The notes beneath the pieces were generated by a model. The model searched no databases, was not told where the DNA came from, and saw nothing but the letters and a program-made list of their open reading frames with translations. A stretch of 64,000 nt of DNA, taken from positions 20,354,974 to 20,418,973 of the forward strand of contig NC_089724.1 of assembly GCF_035083965.1 (NCBI RefSeq). The letters run 5' to 3'. Made by a program: the position numbers and the translations under genes. Shown here piece after piece: positions 23,079 to 35,114 of the stretch; position 1 is the first letter of the stretch, and every line of letters starts with the position of its first letter. Origin of the DNA: Branchiostoma lanceolatum (lineage: Eukaryota; Chordata; Leptocardii; Amphioxiformes; Branchiostomatidae).

Positions 23079-25727
23079 GGCGGGACTTCTGCTGCGGGCG
23101 ATGTGGTGGTGGTAATCAAAGCTCCTTCAAATAAATCCACCTAGATTACAAGCTCACTGATCTTCCTCTGACTGGAAGGAGAACGTGATGTAACTTGTTG
23201 TGACGGACGCACTTTAGTACTAAAATAGAAACAAAATTGGATAACATGAAACGTGGATAAATATTGAAAAAGCATGATTACAGTATCATCCTTCAGAAGT
23301 TGCCTACGCTCATCAGTTGAAACAAAGGCCCCCATACCGTCTGAAAAAGGAGCTGTCTGTATAACATGCATAAAGGGTTTGCCCGATTTCAGCCGCAGTT
23401 ACACAACTGCCAAAGTGGGTCGTCGGATATCCCGGCATCGGCTATTCATAGCTAGATGTGAACTGCCTGACATACTTAGGGATCGTCTCATAGTTTTGAA
23501 CACGTTTTCAGGGAAGTGTTGGGTACAGGAAATGGAAATAGTGATAATAAATTTCATCATCTATATAGTCACAAGATTATCGTCAGAGGTGGATGGGATA
23601 CGGTCGATAAAACAATAAACCTTAAAGTTAAAAAAAATCAAATCGGCAGGAATGAATATCTCTCAATTTGCAACACGATATACAAAGTGCTAAACAATTA
23701 AAAAGGTTACTTCGAACATTCAAGAATAACAAGAAGTTAAATATTGCTTATTAGCTTTGATATGCGTAGTTTTATCAGCCACAATGGCATACCAATGATA
23801 GCACAAAGAAAAACATATTTCTCTCAACGTTTCTCCTCCTATTCTTCAGAATACTGGCGCAATCAGTGCCCTTACAATATGTTTTTTCTTCTCAATGGAA
23901 AGCTGGGCGATGCTTCAAACTGATTCCGTTTGGAAAACACCATACGAACGTATGAGACCATCCCTATATTGTTTTGTAACTGCGACAGTCAAACCTCGGG
24001 TGTAGGTCTCTGCCTTCATAACATCAATAATAGAGAAATATAAAACTATGGCAAGTTTTCGATACAAAATAAAACGTATAGTCATGTAAAAATGCCATAT
24101 GTGCTGGAGGAGCCCGTGAAATATTTCAACATTATCCTGCCGGTTGATAATATATATATATAGTTTTTCAAACAGAAGTCAAGTCCAATTTACTTATCAA
24201 TTTGACAAAATCTTCCAGAAATATACCATTTGGCACTCATGTAATACAGAGTAGAATAAAGAGCAAATGGAAACGTACCTTAATTGTAGTGCGACTATAT
24301 CTAAATTTGTCCAGTTGTGAAACCAATTGAGTTCAAAGGGGCAAGGATGCAACCAACTTAGAAGGGGGGGTAAAGGGTTCGCCCAGGCAATTGTGTTTTC
24401 CTAAAGATATTCTAAAATGTCCGTGGAGACATTTGGAATCATCTGCATCTTACTCAAAATGTCAAAGATGAAGCACGATAAGTTGAATTCAGTCAGAAAA
24501 CATGTTTTTATAAGATCATTGCGTGATAAGTACTACCCAATACGTCTTCTTACTAGATTCAATGCCCCCCAAAAGGCGGCACAAATTCATCACTTGTTCA
24601 GCGAAGCCTGTGATTCTTTTAGGCAGTAAATCCAGCGACGCGGTGTTGTCTCCACAGCTAGTTCAGGATTTGCACATGTTTTCTGGTCAACCTTCAAGGA
24701 CATGCCAAACTTTCTGAGCAGCAAGGCCCTTTTTACCTTCGCCAATAAGGTTGCGTTTTCTGGGCTGTGTCTCAAGTTGTGTGTTTGTGCGTGTGAACGG
24801 CATAACTCAAGAAGTCGAGGATGGATCTCTATGATATCTAGTATGTTGGTAGGAGTTCGTATGAAAAAAAATTGTAAGATTATGGGCCCTCTGGGGGCAT
24901 TCTATTCTACTGCAGCAGAACTTTCGGTTTGATATCTCGTGTTCGTGATTTTTGAACGAACAGTTTAATCGATGCTAGACATAATCAAATGCTGATTATG
25001 CAAATCAGGATGCAATATGCATAACCAATGCACCCTTCTTTAGCAGCACTGAGATAACCCTTACTGTATACGAATAGGTCAATATATCAAAGAATGTTAA
25101 GACCATAGGGCCAATTGTGTAAATGATACGCTGGACTCAACATGTTTATTTACTCATATCTATTCAATGCATTTATGTAACGTTATAGTTCAATTCACTT
25201 GTATTCACTTGACTGTTCGCATGTATAGATTAATTTTGCATGATTAATGAGAAAGTGGTATAATTACATAGTGGCATTCGGTGAACATTGTTACATTTGG
25301 AACCTTATTTGCATAATTGATAAAGAAATGCCAGAATAGCTTTTTTGTGACATATGAAGACTTTCATACTTTGGACAACTTCTGTTATCTGGGTGGAGAA
25401 GATGATCAACTGATGAAAGTTATGCAAATGAGGACCTTGACTACATTAGCAATGCGAAACCTTTATGGTCAGTGGTAAAAGTTAACATCATTTGGCGGAA
25501 CTCCATCAGTTTTCCAAACTTATAAGTGCGCCGTCTTCCTCCTCAAGTACGCCATTAGCCCGCGCACGCTGCGCTGAGAGAGGTAATTACGTACTGCTCC
25601 CTATGATCAGCCGCTATGTAGCAGGTCCTTGGAAATAATGATCTATTACACGGCCTCTACCTTGTTAGCATGAACTTCAAATTCTTATCGATTCAGATTC
25701 AACAACTAACCGGTTTTTATTTTTTTC
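23079..25727. other. Intergenic, upstream of the Kelch-like gene
   Basis: AT-rich DNA without a recognised gene. Open frames at 23274-23618 (plus) and 24417-24932 (plus) match nothing I know and lack domain features. The first few hundred bases beside 23078 should hold the Kelch gene promoter. Confidence 0.4.
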
Positions 25728-26137
25728 GGCAAACATTATATAATGTCCTTTGTTCTAGTTAATTGAGCTGTATACACAAGGTGTTTTATCACATATGAAT
25801 ACCCAGAGTAGTTGCTTCAGATGATGGTACAACAAGCTCTTTTCTCCATTTGTTGTACTTAATCTATTGAGATGTATACCCATCTACAAGGACATGTTTA
25901 CTGTTGAATCAATGAGGTTTTATATGAAACCTCATTGGTTGAATACAGGAATAAAAGACCTGTTGGTCATGATATCATATTTTGTCGCCTCAATTCTTGT
26001 TTAACAAGATTTATGATTTCAAGATTTGAAAATATAGGAATCTTGTTTTTGCCCGCCTTGTTTTTTTTCGCCCTATCTCATTAGTTTTGGAGTCTGTGGA
26101 TGATGTCATCCATAAAATTTACTTGCTGTGGCCTTAA
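25728..26137. mobile_element. Copy 1 of a TTAA-ending repeat family (uninterrupted)
   Basis: This stretch aligns in the same orientation with 55200-55491 plus 58374-58473. Its right end is TTTACTTGCTGTGGCC followed by TTAA (26134-26137); the other copy begins TTAA GGCCACAGCAAGTAA at 54966, so the family has inverted GGCCACAGCAAGTAA ends beside TTAA. TTAA targets are used by piggyBac- and Kolobok-type elements. The left end of this copy is missing or diverged. It supplies the empty site for the element at 55492. Confidence 0.75.
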
Positions 26138-26229
26138 AACCACTTTAAAGTGTGAAAAATACATAAAGATGTTCTTTTGGTTTACTTATATTATTCTAAA
26201 ACAAGTTAATGATACTATTTTGAAAGAAG

Positions 26230-26935
26230 TAAAGTAGTCATCACTGCCCCCTGCAGTCAATTAACCCTTTATAGAACTTCACGTTTTCTTCATTAGTCAT
26301 GTTAAGTAGGACATAATTTGCATAAAAACATTTCTTTATTTTGATCATTACCTTGTGTGCCTATCTGCCCAAAACGATTCAAATCATCCACCCTGCCCCA
26401 CTTATCCGCTTCCAAATATAACAACACAGACGCACAATGCAGTTGAAAACAAGCCAAACTTACTCACTTACTTCCTACCCCAAGACTTATCCACTACTAA
26501 AACACCATGAACCTGGCATTTGCAGAAAAATTAACCTTAAACTCTTAAGCTTTGCTGCAATACCGTAACTTGACCTTCCTTTTCTCGACCCCTACATATT
26601 TACTAAATATTATGCAGAACCATCCACACTTCGTCGATCAAGGTTAGACACCCAGGTAATAATATACGCCAAAAATAGTTACTCAGGCAACTGGCGCATC
26701 TACACTTCACAGCATCAAATTATGTTGTCCACAAACAAACAAACAAACAAACAAACAAACAAACAAACAAACAAACAACCATACATACACAGCCTGCTGC
26801 AGTACCGTAGAAAAACACCAGGTGAACCATTTTCGAACTTGACCTTCCTTTCTTCAACCACTACTCACCTACCAAATATCATCCAAATATCCAACGACGG
26901 CTTCTTAATCCACACCACAACTGCTCCACCATGGC
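26230..26935 (+). repeat. Copy of the hairpin-tailed periodic repeat family, with a CAAA microsatellite
   Basis: Shares the phrases CTGCAGTACCG, GAAAA(C)ACCAGGTGAACC and GAACTTGACCTTCCTTT with the two copies at 39110-41173 and 41270-43026, plus a GTTAGACACCCAGGTAATAA phrase also found near 39330. An (ACAA)n run of about 12 units occupies 26731-26778. This copy lacks the terminal hairpin and is more diverged. Confidence 0.6.
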
Positions 26936-27734
26936 ACAACCGAAAAGGCAATTGATATGTAAAGTTTTTAACTTTATTTACATATATTTCAGTACATGTC
27001 ATGTGAACGTCAGCAACATACAGATTGAACTTTATGCGTTTTTTTCTTTCACAGGTTGGTTCACAAGTAACGCTATACCCCGGAGTTCTTACTTGCCCTT
27101 GGGTAACAGTGCTTGCGCTACCTTACCTCATAGAATACTGTACCAGACGAATATCGAGTTCACAGTTCCAGTTGTACTTTAAATACATGTACTGATATTC
27201 TTACAAGTTACATGACTGTGGTTACAATTTCAATCAACATGTTTCAATCATTGGCTAGGTACACATGTACAAATAGAACATATGCTCGACTCGCACAGCA
27301 TAGAAAGACACAACTCCATCCGTTTGTCTAAAATAATGACAAGAGTCTCACAAGTTTGAGTTAAATTCCGACTGGCTGTCCGTAATCTATAGACGCCGGT
27401 ATGTCCATCACTGCAGCGCTATGTGCTTATGGTGCCGCGAACGTAAAACCACCGCGAACAATCCATTTTCTCCATATATAACGCGAAATTCGATCCCCGC
27501 GAACTTATATGCTTTGTAATGAGACAGTGGACAGGTAGAGGCCTTATTGAGTACATCAAGCTGTCTGCCTTCGGTGGCCTTTAGCAGGCGTGCGGCTCTT
27601 TATGGTGCCGACACGCCCCGGGACACGCCCCGGGACACGCCCGGGACCCCTCGCATGCTCGCTATCGACGTAATTGTCAATGGAGACCGCATTATTTTGG
27701 TCCTTTTAACAATGTCATACATGTTCCGCCTTTA
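26936..27734. other. Intergenic; includes short GC-rich direct repeats
   Basis: No gene seen. At 27608-27645 the word GACACGCCCCGG is repeated almost three times. The segment just left of 27734 resembles sequence beside the Tigger-like copy at 34476-34490 and may be part of the same element. At about 27436-27505 the words CCGCGAACAATCC and CCCCGCGAACTT suggest a small MITE remnant. Confidence 0.35.
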
Positions 27735-29476
27735 AGGCCCCCTCTCACTGGGCTACGGTACTGTGGCGGCATTGCCACGGCAGATTTTTACGGCACCGTC
27801 GCGTTTCTTTCACCAAATTTCATTTGCACTCTCACTGACGTGCGGCGCATTTGCGTTTGAAGCCCAGATGAGCAAGTTATTGAATGAAATTTATTGTTCG
27901 ACAATCGTATATGGTACAATATATGGCACTAAATCAACAATACTGCAAGGCTAACCTATCCTACAATTATAAGTACAAAACATTATCGATAACAGTGTAT
28001 GAATTACAATAAAGCCATGTATGGATTATTTTTTCCCTCGCTTTTAGGATGAAGTATAATGAAATTGACTTATGTAGGTGGTATAGGAGTTGGACATGAC
28101 AACAATACATGGGACATATCGTTCTGTGTACCAGATAGGCTGAAGTTTGTCTTAGTAGTAACTAATACTTTGTAATAGTGCATCTGTCTCTTTGCCATAA
28201 GTGGGACAGACCATGGCCATTACAAATTGAAATTTATCTTCAATATTTTCGCTACATGTGGAACACAATCTGTAAGTGCCTGGTGTGTTGTGGTGTCGAT
28301 CCTTTTCAACTTCTAAACAACGTGCGCGGATTCTCAGTGTAGTTATGCTTATTGATTTATTATGATTTGATGTGATATAGTCTTCCCTACCAAAGTGATT
28401 TTTGATTTTATAAAATGTGTGGAGTTTACTGATGTTTCTAAGTGGTTCCCTCCAGCCAGGGAGAAACGTGAGTTTCACACTTTCTTTAAATGTATATCCA
28501 AAACGGTTGGTATTAACGTTAACTGCGGGGCTAAGCCAAACATGTCTACATAATATGTCCTGAACGTGAGTAGCCCAGTCATTTTCTTCTTCGAATGATG
28601 AAGTGTCGTATGTTTTTTTAATAGTCCTGTTAGTAGGTAAATTACTTAATCTTAGCGAGAGTATCTAATCAACTATGTTTGACTATCAACGATCAATAGG
28701 AATTCTTCTAATTCACCCCTTACGGCGAAACATTGAGTAAGATTTGCGATACAGTGCCTGACAGGTATATCAAGTTCAGTTTATCACTGTATTTCTTGAA
28801 TGGCAGAGGAGCAGGGCGAGTGCATGTAGACGAGTGGTCTGATTTCTTTCCTGAGCGACTAGTCTATCAACTTCCGTACTGGAATAAATGTACAATGCAG
28901 AGATCTAATTTTCAGTGGGATTAAGCAATATCCCAATAAAAATATCAGAGGATCTACAGCTACAATCCTCAACCTCACTACAAAGCAGTAAATTAGGTTC
29001 AACCAAACTCTCAAACAGATCAATAGCTAGGGAAATGGACCGATTGCAGTTTGATGGTAGTGCTTTCAATTTATCAGAAATCGCAGTGCTGTCAATGGAT
29101 CAAAATACAATGCAAAATTGATTTCAAGTGATAAAAGGATTTTCATTTATGACACTTGGTGCAACAAAAGTAACATGTTATAGAATATACGTATAACCTT
29201 GAAACTGACATATCACTTTTACACAATAGCGCGCGCGGTGAGCTCCCGGCAAGGTCCCGGCGAGCGCGCGGCACTTTGTCACTTGCGTTTTTTTTTCAAA
29301 TTTTGAAAAAAATCGCCATTTCAACCGGCACGCCGACGGTGTGGACCGGCACTGGTACGGCACTGAGACGTCACTTGGACGGTACGCGGAGGTCTGTGCA
29401 CGGCACTGCGGCGGTAGCCATTTCCAAGCTACCGCACGTTACCGCCACAGTACCGCGGCCCAATGAGAGGGGGCCT
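27735..29476. mobile_element. Harbinger-like non-autonomous DNA transposon, TTA target duplication
   Basis: Ends are inverted repeats: AGGCCCCCTCTCACTGGGC at 27735 and, inverted, AGGCCCCCTCTCATTGGGCC at 29476, with continuing similarity (CGGTACTGTGGCGG) for about 45 bp. TTA is duplicated outside (27732-27734 and 29477-29479), as PIF/Harbinger elements do. Rejoining the flanks gives CCGCC TTTA CACAGGCAG, matching the uninterrupted paralogue near 34460-34476 (read on the minus strand). No transposase is present; the interior carries a retrotransposon fragment and GC-rich subterminal sequence at 29225-29450. Confidence 0.82.
27878..28690 (-). pseudogene. Non-LTR retrotransposon 3-prime fragment inside the Harbinger-like element
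   Basis: Minus-strand translation at 28478-28152 gives the C-terminus typical of element A at 34607-35114: a LRIRARCLEVEKDRHH phrase followed by a zinc-knuckle-like CSTC spacer and FVM/CPTYGKE. The 3-prime end at about 27896-27878 reads CAATAAATTTCATTCAAT, like the ATTC-type tail of element A. The 5-prime part is lost. The fragment lies wholly inside the Harbinger-like element. Confidence 0.75.
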
Positions 29477-29479
29477 TTA

Positions 29480-29742
29480 CACAGGCAGTTATCGGCTCAT
29501 GACCTTTGTACCGCATATGCCGATTTTTAGTGCACCTTTTCAGTTAATCAATATCATTTGATTTGTCGATGATTTTGACAAATTTTCGTGCATTTACCAG
29601 GTATTGGTGACGACGCAGCGTTCAGAAATGCGAAGTCACTGACAATGGAGTGAATAGGAACCGGTTTGGAATTTTGGGATTCCGTGCAATTAAAAGGTGC
29701 ATGTGTGTTGTGATCAGTGGTGAAATTAACTGGCTTTTACTG
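29480..29742 (-). mobile_element. Tigger-like element fragment
   Basis: Reverse complement of 34226-34476, including the phrases GGAACCGGTTTGG and GATTCCGTGCAATTAAA and the end CAGTAAAAGCCAGTTAATT beside TA (29743-29744). The other end is separated by the Harbinger-like insertion at 27735-29476. Confidence 0.65.
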
Positions 29743-29744
29743 TA

Positions 29745-30044
29745 CTAAATACTGCTGGCAGGTCTTGAAATTAGACTATGATACTATCGATAACAATCTT
29801 TATCGCGAGATTAGCTATGATAGCTGACATATTGACAAGTAGAGCTAACTTCACAAACATTAGGTTTACAATCACTCCACTGCAATTTCCATTTATCAAA
29901 CAAAATTCAAGTTACGCAATTGTTTTTTCGGCTACTGTGTTCTTCTCCCAGCGTTCATTCTAAGGAAGTAACGCTCCTGTGACACTATGGTATATGGATA
30001 GATTATTGCGGTAGAGGCACTGAATTGTCAAATCATTACTTTAT
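29745..30044. other. Downstream of GPCR copy 2
   Basis: Short AT-rich spacer. On the minus strand an AATAAA (30045-30040) overlaps the stop codon of GPCR copy 2, so the 3-prime UTR may be very short. Nothing else recognised. Confidence 0.4.
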
Positions 30045-32158
30045 TTACATTATATTAGTTACTTGCACTTGAATAGCACTCGATCTTCTGCGTGTGTGCA
30101 TGCGGATGTTATCGGCCGTCGGGTTGGCCTGTGTATTTCCTGGTAGCTCTCCTTTCCAGTTGCCGATGGCCTGCTTGAAGGCGCTGCGGAAGTTAGTGGA
30201 GGTCGTGTTGTAGAGGATGGGGTTGACTGTGGAGTTGATGTACACCATGATGCGGCAGATGATGACGAGGATCAGCACGCCCTTGTTGCCCAGCAACTGC
30301 AACATCTCCTCCGGGGCGTAGATGAAGCCCAGCACGGTGACGCGGTAGGGCAGGAGACAGATGAAAAACAGCACGGCCACGGCCAGCAGCATGTAGGTCA
30401 CCTGCTTACGGGAGCGGATCCGGTTGTCCACCGCCGCCCTCTGTCCCACGGACGGCTGGACGTCAGGGTCGTTGAGGTGGCGGCTGATGACCAGACAGCA
30501 GCCGGACAGCAGCACGATGGGCAGGAAATAAAACACGGCTGCGCTGGACACCAGGTACACCTGCGAGGTGGAAACAACATCATCATGAGTCTTGTAGTTG
30601 ATTATATAGTTGGTATATTTAGCTTCAGCTCAGATTTGGATGTACATTTATCCGAAATTTACACATATTTACGGGGTCAATTTGTGGTTGGTATTTGTGG
30701 GTAAATATTATATATCACATTTGCCATGCATTTACATACGTTTGGTAAATCCCACATTTTGTGCAGTGAACAGCTGACTCCATCTCCTTCCCCATGCAAA
30801 GTTACATACAAGCCTTTAACTGTAATGGACTATCCAGAAGTAAGTTCTTCCCATAAATGAACTATCCCAAAACCACACTACTCCAAAATGAAATTGAGTG
30901 AACTCATTCGATGACAAATGAGCTTGTTGTAAAACCACTTGCATTTCTTTTTGACTCACCCTCTAAATTGTCGTTTAAGGACAACTTGGAGCTGCCGTCT
31001 ATCACAGGATATACTATAATCATACCTTCAAGTCATAATGTACACAATGATATGATCAAGAAGAACAACACACCTTAGCCCAGAAGGTGTCAGTTTCAGT
31101 CTCACACGTGTAGAGCGGGTCCGGTCCAACAGAGTCGATCTGTCTGAACTGTGTGATGAACAGAACAGGCAGACTGGTGATGAAGGCTGCCGGCCACAGC
31201 ACCGCCAGCACGCCGGCGATGAACCGGCCCGTCAGGGTCTCCCTGCAGTGGAGCGGCCTGCAGACGACGTAGTAGCGCTCCACACTGATGACCATGATGG
31301 TCAGGGTGGAGGCGTGGAACGTCACGAACTCCATGTACGGAGAGAAGTAGCCTGCGGAGGAAACAAAAACGTCGTTTGAGTTGTTTGCAGCTGCATCATT
31401 ACTGATGGACAAAGTACCCTGCCAGGTCGGAATCAGTATGTTGACCTGTGTTGATCGAACTCAAATTGAGCCAACTAGGCTTTATTGGGCAAGGCCAGCT
31501 AGCTGTACAATTAGCAAAAATCAGTCCAAATATGCTGAATAATTTGCCGGTAGAGTTACTCCTTCAGAAAAGGTATGTATAAACGTTGGTCCTGGTACAT
31601 GGTGCACCTAGATTCTTATGGCATGCTAACAGCCTATTCTCCTATTTGGCAGTATTCGACTGTTTGTTTTTCGCTCGCAAGGAAGCTTGGTGAAGACCTA
31701 CAGTCAACGGCGTTTCATACATAGGTACACCACTTACTTAGCTGAGATGAATGAATGTATGAGCGTGCAAACAAATCTTAGATAAAGAACACAACAATTT
31801 GAAATAAATCATAGACCGTCAGAAGTGGAAGTCAATTCTAAGAGTACTTACAGGCGAACTCTCCGAGTATCCACGGAAAGGAGACCCATGTTTCTATGAG
31901 GGATATGGGCATGCAGACCAGCAGTACCAGCAGGTCCGCCACGCTCAGGTTCAACAGCAGGTAGTTGGTGGGACTGCGCATGTGGGGGACCTTCAGGACC
32001 ACCACGGCCACCAGCAGGTTGCCCAGGACGCCGACCAGGAAGACGACCCCGTACGCCGCCGTCACCGCCGACAGCTCGCCCTGAGTCAACATGGGAGGCT
32101 CCATCCCCAACACTCCAGTGCTATTTCTGCCTCCACTAGCATTAGATACTCCCTCCAT
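30045..32158 (-). CDS. Class A (rhodopsin-type) peptide-receptor-like GPCR, copy 2, three exons
   Basis: Exons 32158-31852, 31351-31074 and 30560-30045 (minus strand) join in phase (1101 nt, 366 aa) with canonical GT-AG introns at the same positions as copy 1. Between the start of TM1 and the end of TM7 the protein differs from copy 1 at only a handful of residues; the N-terminus (about 22 residues before LTQGE, with NAS and NST glycosylation sites) and the C-terminal tail after the AIG near residue 329 are different. Motifs are the same: NLSVADLL, ERY, CLLP instead of CWxP, NPILY. Introns (about 500 and 513 bp) do not resemble those of copy 1. The frame is intact, so it is probably functional. 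A peptide ligand is inferred from family resemblance only. Confidence 0.92.
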
Positions 32159-33068
32159 GGTAACGTCGAAAGTGAAGATTGATTGAATAAGACAACGCTT
32201 AACGTTATATTCCTACGGCTCAGGCACACGCACAGGCGCACGAGGGTAGGTGTGACATATGAAACTAAAACGCTGTAGGAGACTGGGATGTTTCAGGCCA
32301 ACTGCGGTATCCTAACAACAACGAAAAGGCTGCGCTCAAAGAAATTATTGACAATTAAGCAGGCCGGGATTCAAGATTCAGTAATTACTTATTCTGGCAG
32401 GCCAGTGTAGTATAGCCGCTTTGGGTCGTGCAACCAGTAATGGCCTCTGGGGGTTTCTATGATAGTTCTAAAAGAGTTCTCAAAATGGTTTACTGGACAT
32501 AGTTTGCCGTAAAACGCTAGTTTTGAATAATGAATCTATCTGTGCCTATATGACTGGGTTCGTTTCGGCGAGTTTTGTCTCCACCACAATTCGTCCGTGG
32601 CATGGAATTGACGATGTGAGCATCCTTTAAATGTTGACGACACATGAGAGTATCCCTTTGATGCAAGTTACTTCCGAAACGCTAATTACAATGACGTATG
32701 TGACGATACTGTAAAAGACCTTGGGGCATTGGTTTGAGCATCCGCCGTGTCTTGGGCACGTTAGTTACGTATTGGAAGGCGCAGCCAGCCACTCTCCTCC
32801 ACAGCCGTTTCCCTCCCCCCAAATAGAAGTTAATATTTAGACCTGGTTTGAGCGAGGCTCCGCTAGGATAGGAGCGCGATCTTTTTTTTATCCAGGCTTA
32901 AGATTTACTTGGGGCAAGAAAAAAAATGAAGGAAAAAAAGCATAAAATCACGTTGAAGATAAAGTAAATACATTTGAAATGAATACATGTATAGATTAGG
33001 CTAGCGTGTGTTGTCGTGGAAAAACAATATTTCATGACAATACCAAGGTTAGACGTAGTATTCAACTC
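32159..33068. other. Upstream region of GPCR copy 2
   Basis: Should include promoter and 5-prime UTR. No recognisable element; no similarity by eye to the upstream region of copy 1. Confidence 0.35.
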
Positions 33069-33190
33069 CTAGTTGTGGAGCCGATGCCCTGATGGCTAGG
33101 CTAATGGACACGGGGTCGAGAGGTCGATCCCTTGCTTTACTGGGCTAGACGTGTTGTGTCCTTGAGAAAAAAATGGTGATGTTCGGGGAA
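33069..33190 (+). repeat. tRNA-derived SINE head (probable)
   Basis: An A-box-like TGATGGCTAGGCTAATGG (33091-33108) and a B-box-like GAGAGGTCGATCCC (33118-33131) are spaced as in tRNA promoters, followed by GTGTCCTTGAGAAA, similar to the TGTCCTTGGGAAAGG phrase common in metazoan SINEs. It does not fold as a full tRNA. No tail boundary is clear. Confidence 0.5.
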
Positions 33191-34225
33191 TAATGGACCT
33201 AGGGTCATACAAGAGTTTGAACCTTTACGGTCGATTCGGGATTGCATACCTCGGTGAACGATTTAACCAATGGAAGTGAAACAAGAAGAGTGCAGATAGG
33301 ATGTCCAGGGACGGCGTACTAGACCCCATATGACAGAATTATTTTACTTTTTCACTGCTATCCACTGCGAGAACGGCCGTTAATACAACCCAAATTTCCC
33401 AACTTGACTTATGTCGGGTGCCATTCTTCCTCTGTCACCCGAACCACTGTAGCCGCCTAGAATCTCCCAACAGAGATGGGTAAAATATCAACTCAGGTGG
33501 TATTTTGTAGCTAGATATCAAGAAACATAATTGGTACCACAGAGGAAGATCGCGAGGGGCCCATTTGCTCGCGGCCACAACCTTGTCCTGCCGGGACTCC
33601 GGCTGATTGGCCCTCTATACATGTATATGTGAGGGCCACGGACCTATGTAGTGCCACCACATGCAATAGCCCTATTGAAACCACTGTCGCTTTAATTTGT
33701 TCGTGCACTATGTGTATGCAAATTAGGTCATAATTTGTCAGTACTTAGTCAGCTGAAAGGGAAAGAAATTCCCGAGAATTATACACTTTTAATAAAACGA
33801 ACTGACTGTGTTTACACGTAGTCGGTACATGAAACACGATTCAGCAGAGAAACATTACGAAGATTGGCGAACGTGAAAACAACAATGATTTCAACCCCCC
33901 AAAAAACTTGATGGCCTATATCGCCCATCGATCGCACAGTGTTGGAGATACTGATGGTGATCAATCTCTACCACACGTTATTCACCGATTTCCCCATCCC
34001 ACAAATTTGCGGTTATTCTGTCCAAGCTGTTCGCGGCGACTGGAAGCGGAACTGCAGATGATGCGCATGCTCTGGTGGGGTGCATCTTGGAGACATTCGG
34101 ACAACGAAGACTCGCTACAATATTATCGAAGTAGATTCATCTTCCGAATGTATCATGGCCGCCGGCAAGGAATGTATCTACACGGATGTGGTGATGGCAT
34201 GCGCAGTACAAGGCAAATACAAGTA
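33191..34225. other. Intergenic, nothing recognised
   Basis: An open frame from 33908 to 34411 on the plus strand runs into the Tigger-like repeat and is not a convincing gene. No other signal was found. Confidence 0.35.
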
Positions 34226-34606
34226 CAGACGAAGCCACTTAATTGCACCTCGGATAAACACACCTTCCGTTTAATTGCACCGAATCCCAAACTCCCAAAC
34301 CGGTTCCCATTCACTGCATTGTTAGTGACTCCGCATATCTGCACCTCGCATGGTCACCAATGCCGGATAACTGCACCAATTTTTTTCAAAAATCCTCGAC
34401 AAGTTAACTGAAAAGATGCGCTTAAATCGGCAAACGCGGTACACATGAGCCGATACCTGCCGGTGTAAAGGCGCAATACCGCCAATATGTTTAAATGAAT
34501 GAATGAAGACCTTTATTGCACATTTCTGCCACACTTGGCTAAGTACAGGTCACAACAAAACAAAACAACAAGTACAGTTAACGGGACAAAAAGAATATGA
34601 CTATCA

Positions 34607-35114
34607 TTAGATAAATTCTACTTCTCCTCGCTTTTCGGTTATAGTAGATATAAAAGAACAGACGTGTTTTTCAATGGGAGGTTTGTCTAGTCGCATTAGG
34701 AATATGAATTTTTGTACAGTGCTTAAATGTGTGAAGTAGGGAAATAAGTTTTCTACAAGCTTATACAGTTCATTTCTTTCTTTGGTATATAATCCACATT
34801 CTACCACAAAATGACATTCGTTTTCTATTCTATTCAAATTACAATGTTTACATAATCGTTGTTCTAGAGGAGTGCGAGTATGTCTTCCCGTTTCAATGTG
34901 TAGTTTGTGGCAGCTGATCCTTAGTCTTGTGACTGTATTCCTGACCCTCATATTTGCATTACTTAGATATTTTTCTTCATTATAAGTTGTTTTGAATAAT
35001 CTATATGATCTTAACTTGTTTTTGGCAGCCCCACCTTTGTTGTCGTTATGTATTTCTTTTAGAAACGTTTGGAAGTAAATGTCTTTTATCCGCTGGCCAA
35101 TGGAACTAACAATT
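34607..35114 (-). pseudogene. Element A ORF2, C-terminal part
   Basis: Begins right after the ATACAG tail of element B, with the phrase EIVSSIGQRIKDIYF. It contains the late-ORF2 motif LRISCHKLHIETGRH followed by a CKHCN...ECHFVVEC zinc-knuckle-like pattern, conserved at the end of this retrotransposon group. Stop at 34607. The same region of a related element lies at 28152-28478. Confidence 0.8.

Noticed and set aside
30045..32158. GPCR copy 2 as a pseudogene
   Set aside because: All three exons are open, splice sites are canonical, phases agree and every family motif is kept as in copy 1.
33069..33190. tRNA gene
   Set aside because: A-box and B-box words are present but the acceptor and anticodon stems do not form; a SINE head fits better.
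33908..34411. 167-codon plus-strand frame
   Set aside because: Its second half is the Tigger-like repeat shared with 29480-29742; no domain or splice context.
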